Both the position numbers and the translations under genes were made by a program. From the NCBI GenBank assembly GCA_007844125.1, contig CM017561.1, forward strand, positions 34,810,406 through 34,874,405: a stretch of DNA of 64,000 nucleotides, written 5' to 3'. Below, piece by piece: positions 1 to 12,029 of the stretch. Source of the DNA: Sinonovacula constricta (lineage: Eukaryota > Mollusca > Bivalvia > Cardiida > Solecurtidae). How positions within the stretch are numbered: the first letter of the stretch is position 1; every line of letters starts with the position of its first letter. Under the pieces are notes generated by a model. It saw only the letters and a program-made list of their open reading frames with translations, had not been told where the DNA came from and searched no databases.

Positions 1-181
1 ATGAGACGGCAGCATCACATGCTGAAACAAGAAAAAAAAAATAAAAAAAAAAATCGAAATTTATAAAAAAAATAAAAAAATAAATAAATAACGCGAACTT
101 GAAATATATCAAATTAACCATCAATATATAGAAAATAGAATAAAGTACGATTAAAGGCTAATTTCACGCGCATCCTCAATA

Positions 182-492
182 GATATTTGTATACGTCAAA
201 CGGTATTTTGTTCGGATCGAATCAGCTTGTGTATATCCCTAATCGGTTTTTGTATCGACTAAACCGGTTTTTGTAACGATTATATTCATTTTTGTTCAAC
301 CGCAACTGTTTTCTTTGTATATAACTTAATCGTTTTTGTAAAGGGTAAAACCTTTTTTGTATACTTTAAAACAAGTTTTGTTTTATGCAAAACTGATTTT
401 GTAAGGACCGATTCAACGAGTGTACATCGCGAATCTGTTTTTGTAATCAATTAAGCGTTGTTGTTGTTTTATTGTAACGCTAAAACGCATTT
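182..492 (+). repeat. 21-bp-period TTTTTGTA array, left-end copy
   Basis: About 14 degenerate units of roughly 21 bp are seen, most beginning TTTTGTA or TTTTTGTA and continuing with an A- and CG-containing half. The array ends just before the ATG at 499 that opens the polymerase remnant. Near-identical blocks occur at 12657-12958 (same orientation) and about 19735-20035 (opposite). A 21-bp period equals two helical turns, as in iteron or protein-binding arrays, and also seven codons. Its function is unknown. Confidence 0.75.
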
Positions 493-498
493 TATTCT

Positions 499-2093
499 AT
501 GAGAAAGCTTTGTCACATCAACATGGATCACAATTCAGACTTTAGTAGTTGTGACGAGAATGAAATAGTTCGTGTTGCTAATCAAACAGAACAAAGTATA
601 AATTTTAGCGGTGCTGATGAGGCTGAAATGGTTAAATGCATAGAGAAAGTGGAAAGACAGAAATACAAATGTGATCTATGTGACAAAATGTAGAGCACAA
701 AAAGACTTTAAAACGACATCAGCTTTCGCATACCTACTTTATAAAGTGTTATATATGTGAACACAAATTTAGAAGAAAAGATTGTTTAAGAAGGCATTCG
801 AAGAATGTACATAGGTTAAACATGCACAGATTTAAGTGTATACATTGTCCAAACGAATTTGAAAATTATGAAGACTTGTATAATAATGTAGTTGCTCCAC
901 GTTCCCTCAACCCATCCAACAACAACCAACAACCTCCATCAACTTCAGCAACACAATCACAACGTGAAAATCATCTATAACCAGCGCACTGAACAGCACT
1001 GCAGAAATAGCAACTTTTGAACCACAAGCATCCGAGCAATATGATTTGTTGGGATTTATTAGCCAATACACGATTAGTTTTTCTTTAAGAAATCCTGTTA
1101 TCAAGGGTATCTCAACAACCCATCAAGTGGTATTTTACTGTGCAATTAGAGTTGGAACGCTTTAACGCTGATAGAGATAATACTGTTGCATCACCGCACT
1201 TCAGAACTAGGACATATGTTTTCTTAAACATGGACATATTTCCTGAACATGATTTAAACGAAGCGATACAGAAAATAATTTAAAGTCTAGAAGAATTCAT
1301 GCGCAATGGATCAGGGTGTGTGTTGAAGAAAGTATTACATTTGGAAATTCATACTGTTAAATATACACCATTGAACGCAAGCAGGTATATTCCATTACCC
1401 AAAACATTACAATCACGTTCATCACTTTCAAACATTCGTAATGATGAACAAAAATGTTTTCAATGGAATGTGCTAGCTGCACATACACCAAGGAAAAAAT
1501 CAACGGACGTTCGTGATTATTTGCGATATGAACACGAACTAAGGTAAAGTTTCCAGCCCCCTCCCACCCCCACCCCAACCCCTGCCGTGTCGCTTAACAA
1601 CGAAGACAAATTTAAACACCAGAATCCTCACATTTCCATCAATATGTTTGGTTATGAACAAAAAGACTACTGTCTCATTCAAGATTTAAAATAGGTTTCT
1701 ACATAGAACAAAATCATCTAAACGCTCTTAATTCTATTGTCCATACTATCTGCACGGTTTTGTAAGACAAGATTTGTTGGATATCCACATGAATTATTGC
1801 TCCATGAACAGAGCACAGAAAATAGAACTTCCACAACCTAGAGAAAACATTTTACAATTCAAACATTTTGTAAAGACATTACGAGTACCATTTATTATTC
1901 ATGCAAATTTTGAATGATTAAACCGAAACAGGACAATCATCATGTAGCGAGACAGGATCCGTATGCATACAAAGTCGTTTGTGAAGATTCGCAATATACG
2001 AAACCTACCACCGCTCACGTTGGTGAAGATGCAAGTCAGCAGCATTTACACAGTATGAAGATCGAATTCAACACATTTTGGAAACGGTTCAAT
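499..2093 (+). pseudogene. Family B DNA polymerase (Polinton/Maverick-like), 5' part, left arm, broken
   Basis: This is the N-terminal portion of a large protein-primed family B polymerase like those of Polinton/Maverick elements. A 64-codon opening frame ends in a stop at about 691, inside the first of several C2H2 zinc-finger remnants (650-890, in shifted frames). A second block at 1299-1547 has the family-typical stretch KCFQWNVLAAHTP. A third begins at 1914. Stops and frameshifts separate all of them, and the same breaks occur in the right arm, so the gene was dead before or was homogenised with its copy. The frame is then cut at 2093 by the ISL2EU insertion. It would act in replication of a mobile or virus-like element. 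No integrase, ATPase or capsid gene is visible, so the element type is inferred from the polymerase alone. Confidence 0.75.
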
Positions 2094-2150
2094 AGACGCT
2101 ATTCACGCCTCGTTTTGAAAAAATCCAAAACGAGGCTCTTAACGCAAGAG
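2094..2150 (+). repeat. ISL2EU left terminal inverted repeat
   Basis: The outer ~16 bases match the right end imperfectly, and the inner block ending near 2150 (ACGAGGCTCTTAACGC) matches the reverse complement of about 7420-7445 almost exactly. Confidence 0.8.
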
Positions 2151-2166
2151 GATTCCCTATAGAAAA

Positions 2167-4541
2167 ATGGCGTCACGGAAACCTTTAGGCGATCCCGGAT
2201 GGACAAATAATTTATCGATTATTCCAGAAATTTCAATGAGTGATGTTGTGACAATAATTCAGAAACACTCTAAAGTTCCAACAAAACACCTTGACAAAGG
2301 CTACAGATTTTTCCATGGATCGTATGTGCACAATATTGAAGGTAAATCAGGAGGTCAATGACCTGTGATGATTTTGTTGTTAAAAATAGATTGCATTTAG
2401 TCATCCGCTTAAAATAAAACTATGCTGTATTGTCAACCTGTCATGTACATTCTTTGTGTTACGCATAATATTTAAACTCTACACAGGATGTAAATTTACC
2501 CTGGATTAAATTTTTATAGCTTTAGGCACACAAAAAGTGTTTTATCACAATGAATATTTACAGCGACACTTAGAAGTCGTGAGATAATAACTTTAGATAT
2601 GATTGACACTGATAAATACATGGAAAATTACTGATCTACTTTCAGTGAAAGTGAACAAAGGAGGTTGCTTTGTCAGAGGAAAATGTTTCCGGTCTATGAA
2701 AAAAAACGAATCTCCATGGTCATTGCATGTAAGTTGACTGTTGCTATTCTGTATTTGTAAACAGTAGTATCTAGATCAATCAATAAAATTTGATTTAAAG
2801 ATTGTTGAGAGTGGCCTCCTAGCTGACAAGGTCTGTTGGCACTCAGCCCATGGCATGAATATTTGTCGAACATCAGCATGCATATGTTAATATATAGAAG
2901 AGTTCGTCCTGCCGGGAATTGAACCCAGGACCTATTGAATCAACCGCATTGCTAAAGTATTAACCAGACTGGCCTAAGAGCTGACAAGGTCTGTGGGCAC
3001 TCAGCCCATTGCATGAATATTTGTCGAACATCCGCATGCATATGTAAACGTGTACAAGAGTCTGTCCTGCCGGGAATTGAACCCATGACCTATTGAATCA
3101 ACCACATTGCTGAAGAATTAACCCAACAGCAAGGCTGTTTACACTTATAATTTGATGACATGATAAATTGGTAATGGCTTGGATGCCAATGACTGTTTTA
3201 AGAATATTATTTATTAACTTTATTTTGCAAATATTAAATTTTGTATGTTGTTGAAATAAAATGATTTTAGCTCATGAAAACAAATTTTTCATTGTTTTCC
3301 AGATATCCTTGTTGAACACAAAAGAAATTGAAAGCCAGTATTGTGCATGCTCTGCAGGAAAAGGCTCATGTGCACATGTGGCTGCCCTTGTTTACCAACT
3401 TGCACACTTCAAGACTCTTAAAATGAAATCTGTTCCAGATATTGTTTCCAAAACTTCCTCTCCACAACAATGGCAAGTGCCGCCAAGAACTCATGGGATA
3501 GTACCACGACCACTCTCGGATGTCAAGTTTGTTAAACCAAAGTCAAAGAAAAATGAAAAGTCAGAGCAATGTGTATGTAGCACACTGTATAACCCGATAA
3601 ACACATCATTTCCAGATATTGACTTTATGAAGGGATTACAGGAAATTGTATCAAGTTCAGATAGTATCCAGTTTAACCAAGTGTTGCCAGACAATTTTGA
3701 CAGTGTTGAAAGAAAAATCAGTGCATTTGGTAGTGTGTTACAAGGAAGTTGTTTGGCACATCAGTTGCCAGAACCCAGTTCTGATGGCAGTATAACGCGT
3801 GTTCCAGAAGGACCTGAATTCCCAAAACTGCCAATTTCAACTCATGACTTGACCCGTACATATGAGATTGTGTTAACTGAAAATGAACAGTTGTTTCTTG
3901 ACGGCATAGCTGTGAGTCAGGAGCAAGCAGAGGAGTTAGAGGAGCTAACACGTAAACAAAGTGATTGCCCAGAATGGCACAACCTCAGGAAAAAACGTCT
4001 AACATCATCAACCTTCAAAGACATTGTTATCCGTAAAAAAGATTTCGATACATTGACCAATAGGTTGACATCATCCCGTAAAGTGCAGACTGCCGCAATG
4101 AAACATGGCATTGAAAACGAAGCTACAGCAGTGCTTGAATATGCTACGCATAAAAATGTGAATATAAAACCATGTGGCTTTGTAATAAATCCTGATGCTC
4201 CCTTTCTTGGATCTTCACCAGATAGGATTGTTTACGATCCAAACGAAATATGTCCATTCGGTGTGTTAGAAGTTAAATGTCCAGTCAAAGAGTCGTACAC
4301 TGAAGCCCAGTTTTTGAGTGAAAACACCGATGGTTCTTATAAACTGAAACATTCACATGCTTATTATTTACAAGTCATGGGTCAAATGGCACTCACAGGC
4401 CTAACATGGGGTGATTTTTGTGTGTGGACACAAAATGACATGCATATCGAAAGGATTTACTTTGACAAAGATGTATGGTTTCAAACGTATGAGAAACTGT
4501 GTGTTTATTATTTTGACCATTTCATGAAAAAGTTTGTATAA
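2167..4541 (+). CDS. SWIM zinc finger-YqaJ nuclease of the ISL2EU element (3 exons)
   Basis: The inferred exons are 2167-2341, 2646-2728 and 3303-4541, with donors GGTAAATC and ATGTAAGT and acceptors TTTCAG and TTCCAG. Phases (1, then 0) join to 499 codons including the stop. A SWIM motif (CxC...CxH, CACSAGKGSCAH) opens exon 3. The C-terminal third is a YqaJ exonuclease domain: the entry motif PEWHNLRKKRLTSS, the GSSPDRIVYD acidic site and the ELxK-like VLEVKCPVKE. Family knowledge suggests a lambda-exonuclease-like nuclease helping transposition. AATAAA follows at about 4579. Intron 2 (2729-3302) holds two SINE-like units. The start ATG was chosen because it lies just inside the terminal repeat and the frame runs cleanly to the first donor. 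Splicing is inferred. Confidence 0.85.
2813..3126 (-). repeat. Tandem pair of tRNA-derived SINE-like units
   Basis: Two ~158-bp units (2813-2970 and 2971-3126) are close copies, both beginning GGCCT and sharing GCTGACAAGGTCTG and the segment around CCGGGAATTGAACCC. Read on the minus strand this segment is a box B-like GGGTTCAATTCCCGG, as in tRNA-derived SINEs. They lie in intron 2 of the YqaJ gene, so they are passengers of the transposon. Confidence 0.65.
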
Positions 4542-5341
4542 ACGACAATGTTCAGTGACCACACTTAACTGTTAGCGTAAAATAAAACATGCTTGTAATT
4601 TCTGTTCATTACACCAGATATGTTGGGACTGGTATGATCCAAGCTACAGCCAAATAACTGAATGTATTTATCACTCATTTTCATTATAATTGAAAATTAA
4701 AAAAGTATGCTTGATATTTAAATCATCTCATTTAAATTCTTACACAAAAGGTCCACCATGATAAGTTAGTCACACATAAAACCAAGGTCAGCAGAGAGTT
4801 ACATAGATTCATATGCAACCTGGTAATGTGATAAAGGTCAAGGGCATAATTAAGGGTCAAATGTCAAATAAATAATTTAACGAGTTCAACTTCTGTTTAC
4901 ACATGTTACATGGACAGACTTTATTGTATAATAGCACAAATGTTATCAGTTGCCTATATATTGGCATATTTCACATAAGATGACTGTCAATATTTTTCTT
5001 TAGTTACATGTATAAAGATAACTCTATATATTTTCATGTTTTGTTCTATTTATTTACAAGAAAAATCATACATACATGTATGTTTATCTTTAAATGGAAA
5101 TGAAACTTAAAAGTATTTTATTTATCGCAATAGTTCGATTTTTAAGGCTTTTTAAATTTGTTTAGAACTTAACCTTTCATGATAGCAACTATATCTGTTC
5201 TCAATTCACACGAAAATGCATGGTAAATGTACACAAATGCTGCTGTATAAACATGATAATGTAAATACACACTGCAACTTCAGCAGTAGCTTGTTGAACA
5301 AGTCAATAAAATTGTAAAACTTTTCACTTGTATTTGCTCCT
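4542..5341. other. Intergenic spacer between the convergent ISL2EU genes
   Basis: No coding signal. It contains AATAAA at about 4579 (after YqaJ) and about 5305 on the + strand, and is otherwise AT-rich. Nothing else is recognised. Confidence 0.6.
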
Positions 5342-7410
5342 TTAGAATAGTGGTCCTTTGAATAAAGTTAACAAGCAACATACAGTCCAGAGTTGCAACG
5401 CTGAGCCAGCTATTGCAACAGGCAGAACCGAATCGAAAATGTGGTATTCTTTTATGCGTCGAATGGCGCGTTCAACATGGATTCTAAGTCTGGCAATTTC
5501 CTGTGTTTCTTCCACTTCTTCCTTGGTAAACTGGTCGCGTTTAGTTAAAAATGGAGGAATATTGAGTCTAGCTTGTCTTTCTGCCAACATTTGTTCAATA
5601 AGAAATCCTTTGTCGGCCATTACACTGTCACCTGGCTCAATAAGGGGGAGAATTCCAGATTGTCTAGTGATATTTTGGTCTGATATTGAACCTGCAAATA
5701 AGGATGACACAAACGTAACACAACCTGATGGTGAAATACCTATAAGTCCCTTTAATGTTGTTGTCCCCTTGTAGTTCGAATAAAATTCCGAGTTCAAGCT
5801 CAATGCTGAAGGTGTTTGAATTTTCACTTCTGTGCAATCAAGAATGACACGAGTTGAAGGGTAAAGTTCCTTAAAACAGTCCGGCATGAATTTATTCACT
5901 TTGTCCCGTGTTGGCCATATGGGAACTGAACCGAGTTGAAAATACAAGAAATTTGCCCAAGTTATGATTATACGGCTGACAGTTGACTGTGAAACATTGA
6001 AACGACAAGCTATATCCTGCTGAAAAAGCCCTAGTCTTATTTTCACAAGAAACATAAAAAACTGGTCAATTAAAGGAATGCTCTCTGATCTGAAAGAGAT
6101 GTCAGTGTTAATGTCTTGTGAATATCCCATTCTTTTCCTTTGAATCTGAGACCATCTTGTCATTTTGTCTGCTGTTGGTCTCAATAAGTGGTACACATTT
6201 AGTAAAAGAGTGTATGAGCTAAATCCGGTGTAGAACTGTAGGGACTTTGGATCAGTCTCAAAGCGTTGAAGTCCAAACCTGCCAATCGTAAGCTTTTCAA
6301 CCATCTGCTCAAGATATTCAATGTGCTGTGTGGCAGCTTCTAACTTTTCATCACATGAAAGTTCCTTGTCAGGACCTAAATAGTCATGAAAGACTGGCTG
6401 TGGTGTCATGACTGGGCTTTCATTTTCCTTCATTTCATCATTCTCTTCACCATCTCTAAAAGGAAAGAGTAATCAGAATAAAAAAACATGTACATGTACA
6501 TATTCATTATGACTATGACACAGTAAGAGAATGATGATTAATAGTAATGGCTTGCTTCATTGAAATTGAAAAGATTGGGAAATGCGGACATCTACAAGTA
6601 ACATATTTAGGTAATTTTTAGCACAATGCGCAATGTAAATCAAAATCACATGCAAAAGCAACCATTTTATAAATTTTAAAATTAAGCAGCAATTTTAATC
6701 ACCTGGTAATGCATGAATATGTGAATATTTGTTATTTTAGAGTAAACTATAATTTTGTATTTCTTTTAAATTTATTTGATCTTGACGCGCGAAACATCTA
6801 CATCCCTGTAAGGGGTATGATGTCATTGGAAGATAGATACCAGGATAAATAAAAACAACTTTCAACAAGCAGTGCGCAAAAACTCACTCTAATGTCAGTC
6901 TCTTTCTTTTTGATGGATTAAGGCGTGGTGTAGGAAGTTTTCTAGAAGGTGTCTCAATACTCCAGTCAAATACAGATGGAAAAGCCGTCTTGGTTAGGCA
7001 TCTCATTCCGGTCAACGTCCTTACAAAATCAGTGTCAATAAAATGAGCTGAGCAAACCTTTGTGTGTGGTTTCACCTGCGAAAGAAAAAAAAGTCTGAAT
7101 ATATTACAAATAAACGAAAATCTTTTCATATTTAAAACCTAGAGAATCAAACACAATGGTAACAGTTTAACAATTCCTGTTTTGATAATTAACTATCCGA
7201 AAATAAGCATATCCGAAATCGTACATCACAAAAGTGAAAATTTGCGATATTTTCTATAATTACCTGGAAGAATGGTCCCTCATCGCGCCGAATTTTTACC
7301 AACCACAATTTCTTTCTACTAACATCATTTGGAAAGCTGTGAAATGATAGAGATTTGTTATATCTAGAGTCATTTGTGCACTTTGGTACGCAGCAGTGAT
7401 ATGAAGCCAT
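5342..7410 (-). CDS. THAP-HTH-DDE transposase of the ISL2EU element (3 exons)
   Basis: The inferred exons on the minus strand are 7410-7264, 7075-6888 and 6455-5342, with consistent donors and acceptors; together they encode 482 residues. Exons 1-2 encode a THAP zinc finger (start MASYHCCVPKC, later WLVKIRRDEG and KVCSAHF with the paired Cys/His). Exon 3 has a helix-turn-helix (QDIACRFNVSQSTVSRII) followed by a DDE_Tnp_4 core: D in VILDCTE, D in MADKGF, E in HVERAIRRIKEY. The THAP finger should bind the element ends and the DDE core should cut and join DNA in the nucleus. No stop or frameshift is seen in the exons. The ATG at 7410 gives the canonical THAP N-terminus. A spliced open frame this clean in decayed surroundings implies recent activity. 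Confidence 0.87.
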
Positions 7411-7416
7411 ATTTCC

Positions 7417-7473
7417 CGTTTGCGTTAAGAGCCTCGTTTTCGATCCAATATGGCCGACTCGTGATATTGGACT
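7417..7473 (-). repeat. ISL2EU right terminal inverted repeat
   Basis: Reverse-complement partner of 2094-2150. The outer part contains ATATCACGA, against ATTCACG at the left end. The inner part GCGTTAAGAGCCTCGTTTT is shared. Confidence 0.8.
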
Positions 7474-9952
7474 ATTTATCTGTCAATGAAATACAAAAGT
7501 TTGCTTCTGCGGAGAAATGCTGCATTTGCGATGAAAAATGTTCGATTTATGACAAACATTGTGAGAGGATTGTACGACATTATAACCATTTAACTGGACA
7601 ATTTACCGGTGCAGTTCATAACGTGTGTAATAACAATTGTAAACAAGCAGACTTTATACCTGTTGTTTTTCACAACTTAGAATGCTGACTCACATTTGAT
7701 TATGCAATCTGTAGGACTGTTCAAACACAAAAACATCACATGCATAGCTAGTAACATGGAAAAGTATATTTCATTCACATTAGGATCGCTGCGATTTATT
7801 GACAGTTTGAAATTTATGAACTCAAGTTTAAAAACAAACAAACTAGGAGACAATTTAAAACCAAGTGGTGATTGTTGTTTCAAAATGTTCCATCACAATT
7901 TTCCACACTGACCACATGCGGGTTTATTATAAAAAAAGGAGTGTTCCCGTACCAATACATTGACACTATGGAGAAACTGAAAGAAACTAAATTGCCATCA
8001 ATGGATGAGTTTTATTCAGACTTATCTAAACAAATGATATCAGAAGAGGATTATAGACATGCAAGCAACGTGTTTCATACACTGAACAAAAAGGCGCTTG
8101 AAGACTACAAGGTGACCTACGAAAAAACGGACGTGAGCTTGCTAGCCTGCGTGTTTGAAGAATTAAGAAACGTCATTCTGTCTAAATACAATTTAGACCC
8201 AGCTCACTATGATGGAGCACCAGGATTATCATGAAGTGCCAGTTTTAAAATGACGGGTATGAAACTCTAACTTTAAATAGATATAGACATGGTATTATTC
8301 ATTGAACTAGGGGTGCGCGGTGGTATGTCTCGAGTATCTAATCGACTGAAGCGAGCAAACAACCCATACGTTAGTGGATATGACAATACCATGCCGACTT
8401 CCTATCGGTGTTATGAAGATGCGAACAATCTTTATGGTTAGGTTATGCAAAACTATTTACCTTGTTCAGATTTTTGATGATTGAATGACCGTGCAATTGA
8501 TAATCTTGACATTCATTCGGTTAAAGCAGATAGTGATACTGGTTATATACTAGAAGTGTCGCTTGAGTACCCAGCTTCCCTTCATGATTTCACTAATGAT
8601 TACCCACTTTGTCCTGAGAAAATACATGTTGATGATGCCGATTTATCTCCATATAAACAGAGATTATGGAAACAACTGCATGGTACCGAGCATATACCTG
8701 GATTTCACACAAAACGTGCGAAAGTGGGAAAACTGGTGTTGACACTAAATGACAAAGACAACTATGGGATGCATTATCGCACGCTTCAAAAACTCTACCT
8801 TCAGCTCGGCATGAACATCAAACAGGTCCACATGGTTCTTCAGTTCCATCAAGAATCTTATCCCAGTTCCTACATTGAATTCAGCACACAATGCAGGAAG
8901 GTTGCCACAACAGAATTTGAAAAAGATTTATACAAGCTTCTTAGCAATAGTACTTTCGGTAAGTTATTGTGATGTTAATACATACTTTGATAATGTAATG
9001 ATCTATTTATTAAATTTAACAAAACAGTGCATTGTCAATTCCATATCACTAGTATAATAATATACACTGAGCCCATGAACTTTCTGTAATTATGTTTACT
9101 CTGATGATAATGTCATAATATGATTTCATAAGGAGCTCTTTCCCATTACTTAGACGATGCTATTTGTGTATTTTCAGGAAAGACACTTCAAAATTGTCTA
9201 AAGTACACGGACATCAAGCTGGCTCACACCGAGAAGAAACTTAGAAAATATGCTGCAAAAAACCAACGTTTCAACGTTTGAAAATATTCAGTGAAGACTT
9301 AGTGGGAATCGAATGCAACTAGAACAAAGTGAACTTTATTCAACTGATCAATTGCGACATGGTGATTTTAGACCTCGCAAAATAGTTCATGTACGATTGT
9401 TACTACAATAATTTGAAACCTTATTATCAAGATAATTTAACATTGTTAGCGACAGACACCGATAGTTTTATGTTCTATGTAGAAACCGATGATGTTTGTA
9501 GAGATATATTCAAAAACATTCATTTGTATGACACATCCAATTACCCACAAAACCATCCACTGTTTAGCAATGACGAAAAAAAATACAAAAAAATAAATAA
9601 ATGGTATGATGATATATGAATAAGGTGGTGTTGCTATGAAGGAATTTGTGGCGTTACGTCCTAAAATTTACAGTTTTATTTCTGATAAAAAAAAATAAAG
9701 AAGAGAATGAGAAGCGGTGTAAAGGAATTTCTCGCGCTATTGTGAAAAGGGAGCTAATGCACGAACATTACAAGCAAACATAATTAAAAAGCACACAAAC
9801 GTAATCTATCATGTAAGGATTAGGCAGTGATCATCATAATCATGTACTTAGACAACATAAATAAGACCTCTCTGAGTCCTATAGAAAACAAAAGATGGTG
9901 GATGGATGATGGGCTTTCGAGTTTAGGTTATGGACATTATAAAATTCCTTGA
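7474..9952 (+). pseudogene. Family B DNA polymerase, 3' part, left arm, broken
   Basis: This continues the gene interrupted at 2093. Landmarks in order: a Cys-rich segment (7480-7684), the conserved stretch DVSLLACVFEELR (about 8125-8165), motif A-like DANNLYG (about 8420), a motif B region NSTFGK (about 8945-8960), motif C TDTDS (about 9450), and the family-typical end DDGLSSLGYGH before the stop near 9952. Frameshifts or stops occur near 7685, 7908, 8234-8290, 8440 and 8478, and between 9280 and 9390. A canonical intron (8959-9177) must be removed to keep the motif B exon in frame with what follows. Nearly all breaks are shared with the right-arm copy. It is a dead replication gene. Confidence 0.78.
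8959..9177 (+). other. Spliceosomal intron in the polymerase remnant (left arm)
   Basis: A 219-bp GT-AG interval runs from GTAAGTTATT to TGTGTATTTTCAG. Removing it joins the NSTFG exon in frame to a downstream stretch rich in conserved residues. The right-arm equivalent is about 16426-16644. Confidence 0.75.
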
Positions 9953-11184
9953 CTTTATATGTGTTGAATGAAGTCAGTGCATTTTAAAATGCTTTTAGAT
10001 TATTTTGTATCACAATCATTCGTTTTAAATGTGCATAATAATGTTTAGTTCATAGTATACATAAGGTTTAATTACCAGTTGAAGTTAAATATTACATTTG
10101 TGATTATATTTACTGTTGATTATTTTTATAAAATTTAATCGTGTTTATGACATGTTGATTGTTGCAATTCATTTGTTTGTGAAAAATCTGCGACCTATAG
10201 GTTTATAGTTCGTTGGTATAATGTTTAGCTCTACTCTGTGTTAATTGTAAAATAGAAGTGATGCCATATACATGTGTTAATGTCAGTATCAACTTGATAC
10301 AAGTCTGTTTTGTTCCAAAGATTTATATTTAACTAGACTTAAATACTAAACTTGTACTTCTGTACTTGTGCAGATTTGTAATTCGCTTGTTTAGTTGTCT
10401 TATTATTATTATGTGTTGTGTATTTCGTACAATGTAAAAAAACAAACTAAAACATTCACTGTAAATAAAATCTAGTCTATGGAAACAGTTGCGTTTGTAC
10501 TTGTTTTATATTCTATTCAATATCTGGAGTTGTAAAAATGAAAAAGAAAAATATTTCTTATCGAGAATGGCATAACTGAATGATTGGCAGAAGAAATACG
10601 TTGCACAAATAAACACTCGTGAAATACACAAATACTATTGAAACTATAAATCAACGCCTTGCATGTAAAGCGTTAACTACATTAAGTCGAATAATTGGGT
10701 GAAAATTGTATCAATACTTTATCAAACCCGAAGTTTTGTGGCAAGTTAATAGCATTTTATTACACTATCTTTACATTCGCTAGCGACGTTTTTACTGAGG
10801 GTTTATAGATAAAACACAGCGAGGTGTTATCGTGGACTTTTCAGTACTGTATTGACATAAACTTTCTTAAACATTAAACAGTGCGTATAACATTTGAAGC
10901 ACAATTCCATTTATCATTGTAGTGACTGATGCCTTTACTTTCATTTGTAATGACATTTAATGTTCAAGAAAAAAAAATTCCTTATTGCTTTATAGTACGT
11001 GTACTTTAATGTATATAATACAGGACACAAATAAATTCAAAAGAAAAATAATCATAATTACCCAATTGATAGCTAAACAGAAGTACGTGATTATATATTA
11101 ATCAAGCTAGATCACAACATTTTGACTCATAAGCAACTTTAATGTAAAGTCTGGTTGATTCAACTGACAACACTCCAAAATGTT
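9953..11184. other. Non-coding part of the left arm
   Basis: AT-rich DNA between the converging polymerase remnant (+) and the exon-repeat gene (-). AATAAA-type signals appear near 10465. I see no coding frame; the right-arm mirror is 14240-15650. Confidence 0.5.
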
Positions 11185-12029
11185 TTACCAATCACTAAAG
11201 TCATATTCCTCCGAAACATGTGTTGGTGTGATGACTTCAAACAGGTTTCTGTATTCACCACTGGAGGTTTGCAGATTCGATGATAGTGGTTGCAGAACCG
11301 ATATTGGTGGCTGCAGAACCGATGTTGGTGTGATGGCTACTAACTACGTGTAGATATAAAATCGAAGTATTTTGTAAAAAAAAAAATTACCATCAGTTTA
11401 CGGGGACGACTGTGACTAAGTTTTGGAACGTGTAGCCCAGACCCTTTGCATTGTATTTGAATTGAGTTTTCTTTTGTTACAGGTGTGAATTTAGTATGGT
11501 AATAAAATATGTTAAACCAAAGGTTTATCGTAATTTCGAGCACTGACGCCTGTTGCTCGTGAACAATTTTTCCCATTACGAAATTTTCTGCGCGTACGCG
11601 CCTATACCTACGTGCGTGTGTGTATAGATAATATATCTGTATATAAAAAGATATATACTTACATCATTATCACTCACGAGTCCTACCGGCATCAGCGCCG
11701 CTGCGGACGAAGCCTGTGTTGTCTAAAATAGAGAGAGAGAAATAAAGAAAATAAAATGAAATAAAAGATGAGGATACTAACTACATGTATAAAGCGTAGT
11801 ATTGCGTTTGTTTAACTATCATTTAACGTCTATCCCAATTTCGAGCACTGACGCCTGTCGCTCGTGAACTTTTTTTTTTCTATTACGAAGTTTTCTGCGC
11901 GTACGTACCTATACCTGCGTACGTGTGTGTATAGATTATATATCTGTACATAAATAGATAAATACTTACATCATTGTCACTCACGAGTCCTACCGGCATC
12001 AGCGCCGCTGCGGACAAAGCCAGTGACGT
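11185..12029 (-). CDS. Unrecognised small spliced gene with tandem 60-bp exons (left-arm copy)
   Basis: Read on the minus strand, two 60-bp exons (12029-11970 and 11722-11663) encode 20-residue repeats ending in MPVGLVSDND. The last exon (11343-11185, 53 codons) ends in EEYDFSDW and a stop. All three are phase 0 and bounded by AG and GTAAGT. Each intron carries a CT-rich tract. The 60-bp exon plus its intron forms a ~307-bp tandem unit. I do not recognise the protein. The upstream exons and start codon are not identified, so this is the 3' part of a gene. It converges on the polymerase remnant. Without transcript data, coding status is inferred from splice signals and retained phase. Confidence 0.5.

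Larger units (their letters stand above)
2094..7473. mobile_element. ISL2EU-type DNA transposon, 5,380 bp, apparently intact
   Basis: The element begins AGACGC and ends GGACT. Its ends form imperfect terminal inverted repeats of about 57 bp whose inner parts share AAAACGAGGCTCTTAACG. It duplicated AT on insertion. It carries two convergent spliced genes: a SWIM-YqaJ nuclease on + and a THAP-DDE transposase on -. This pair is the hallmark I know for the ISL2EU (IS4EU) superfamily of eukaryotic transposons. Both reading frames are open across their inferred exons, so the copy may be autonomous. It sits only in the left arm of the palindrome, inside the dead polymerase gene, and is therefore younger than the palindrome. 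The family assignment rests on remembered domain content, not a search. Confidence 0.85.
2092..7475. repeat. AT target-site duplication of the ISL2EU element
   Basis: AT at 2092-2093 and AT at 7474-7475 flank the insertion. The right arm retains the empty site with a single AT (reverse complement, near 18126), so the duplication is directly proven by the unfilled copy. Confidence 0.92.

Noticed and set aside
907..1104. Minus-strand open frame within the polymerase 5' region (mirrored at 19113-19310)
   Set aside because: It lies opposite the polymerase remnant in a non-coding gap, has no family motif, and its mirror is only there because of the palindrome.
5358..5774. 138-codon plus-strand frame
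   Set aside because: Antisense shadow of the transposase DDE exon.
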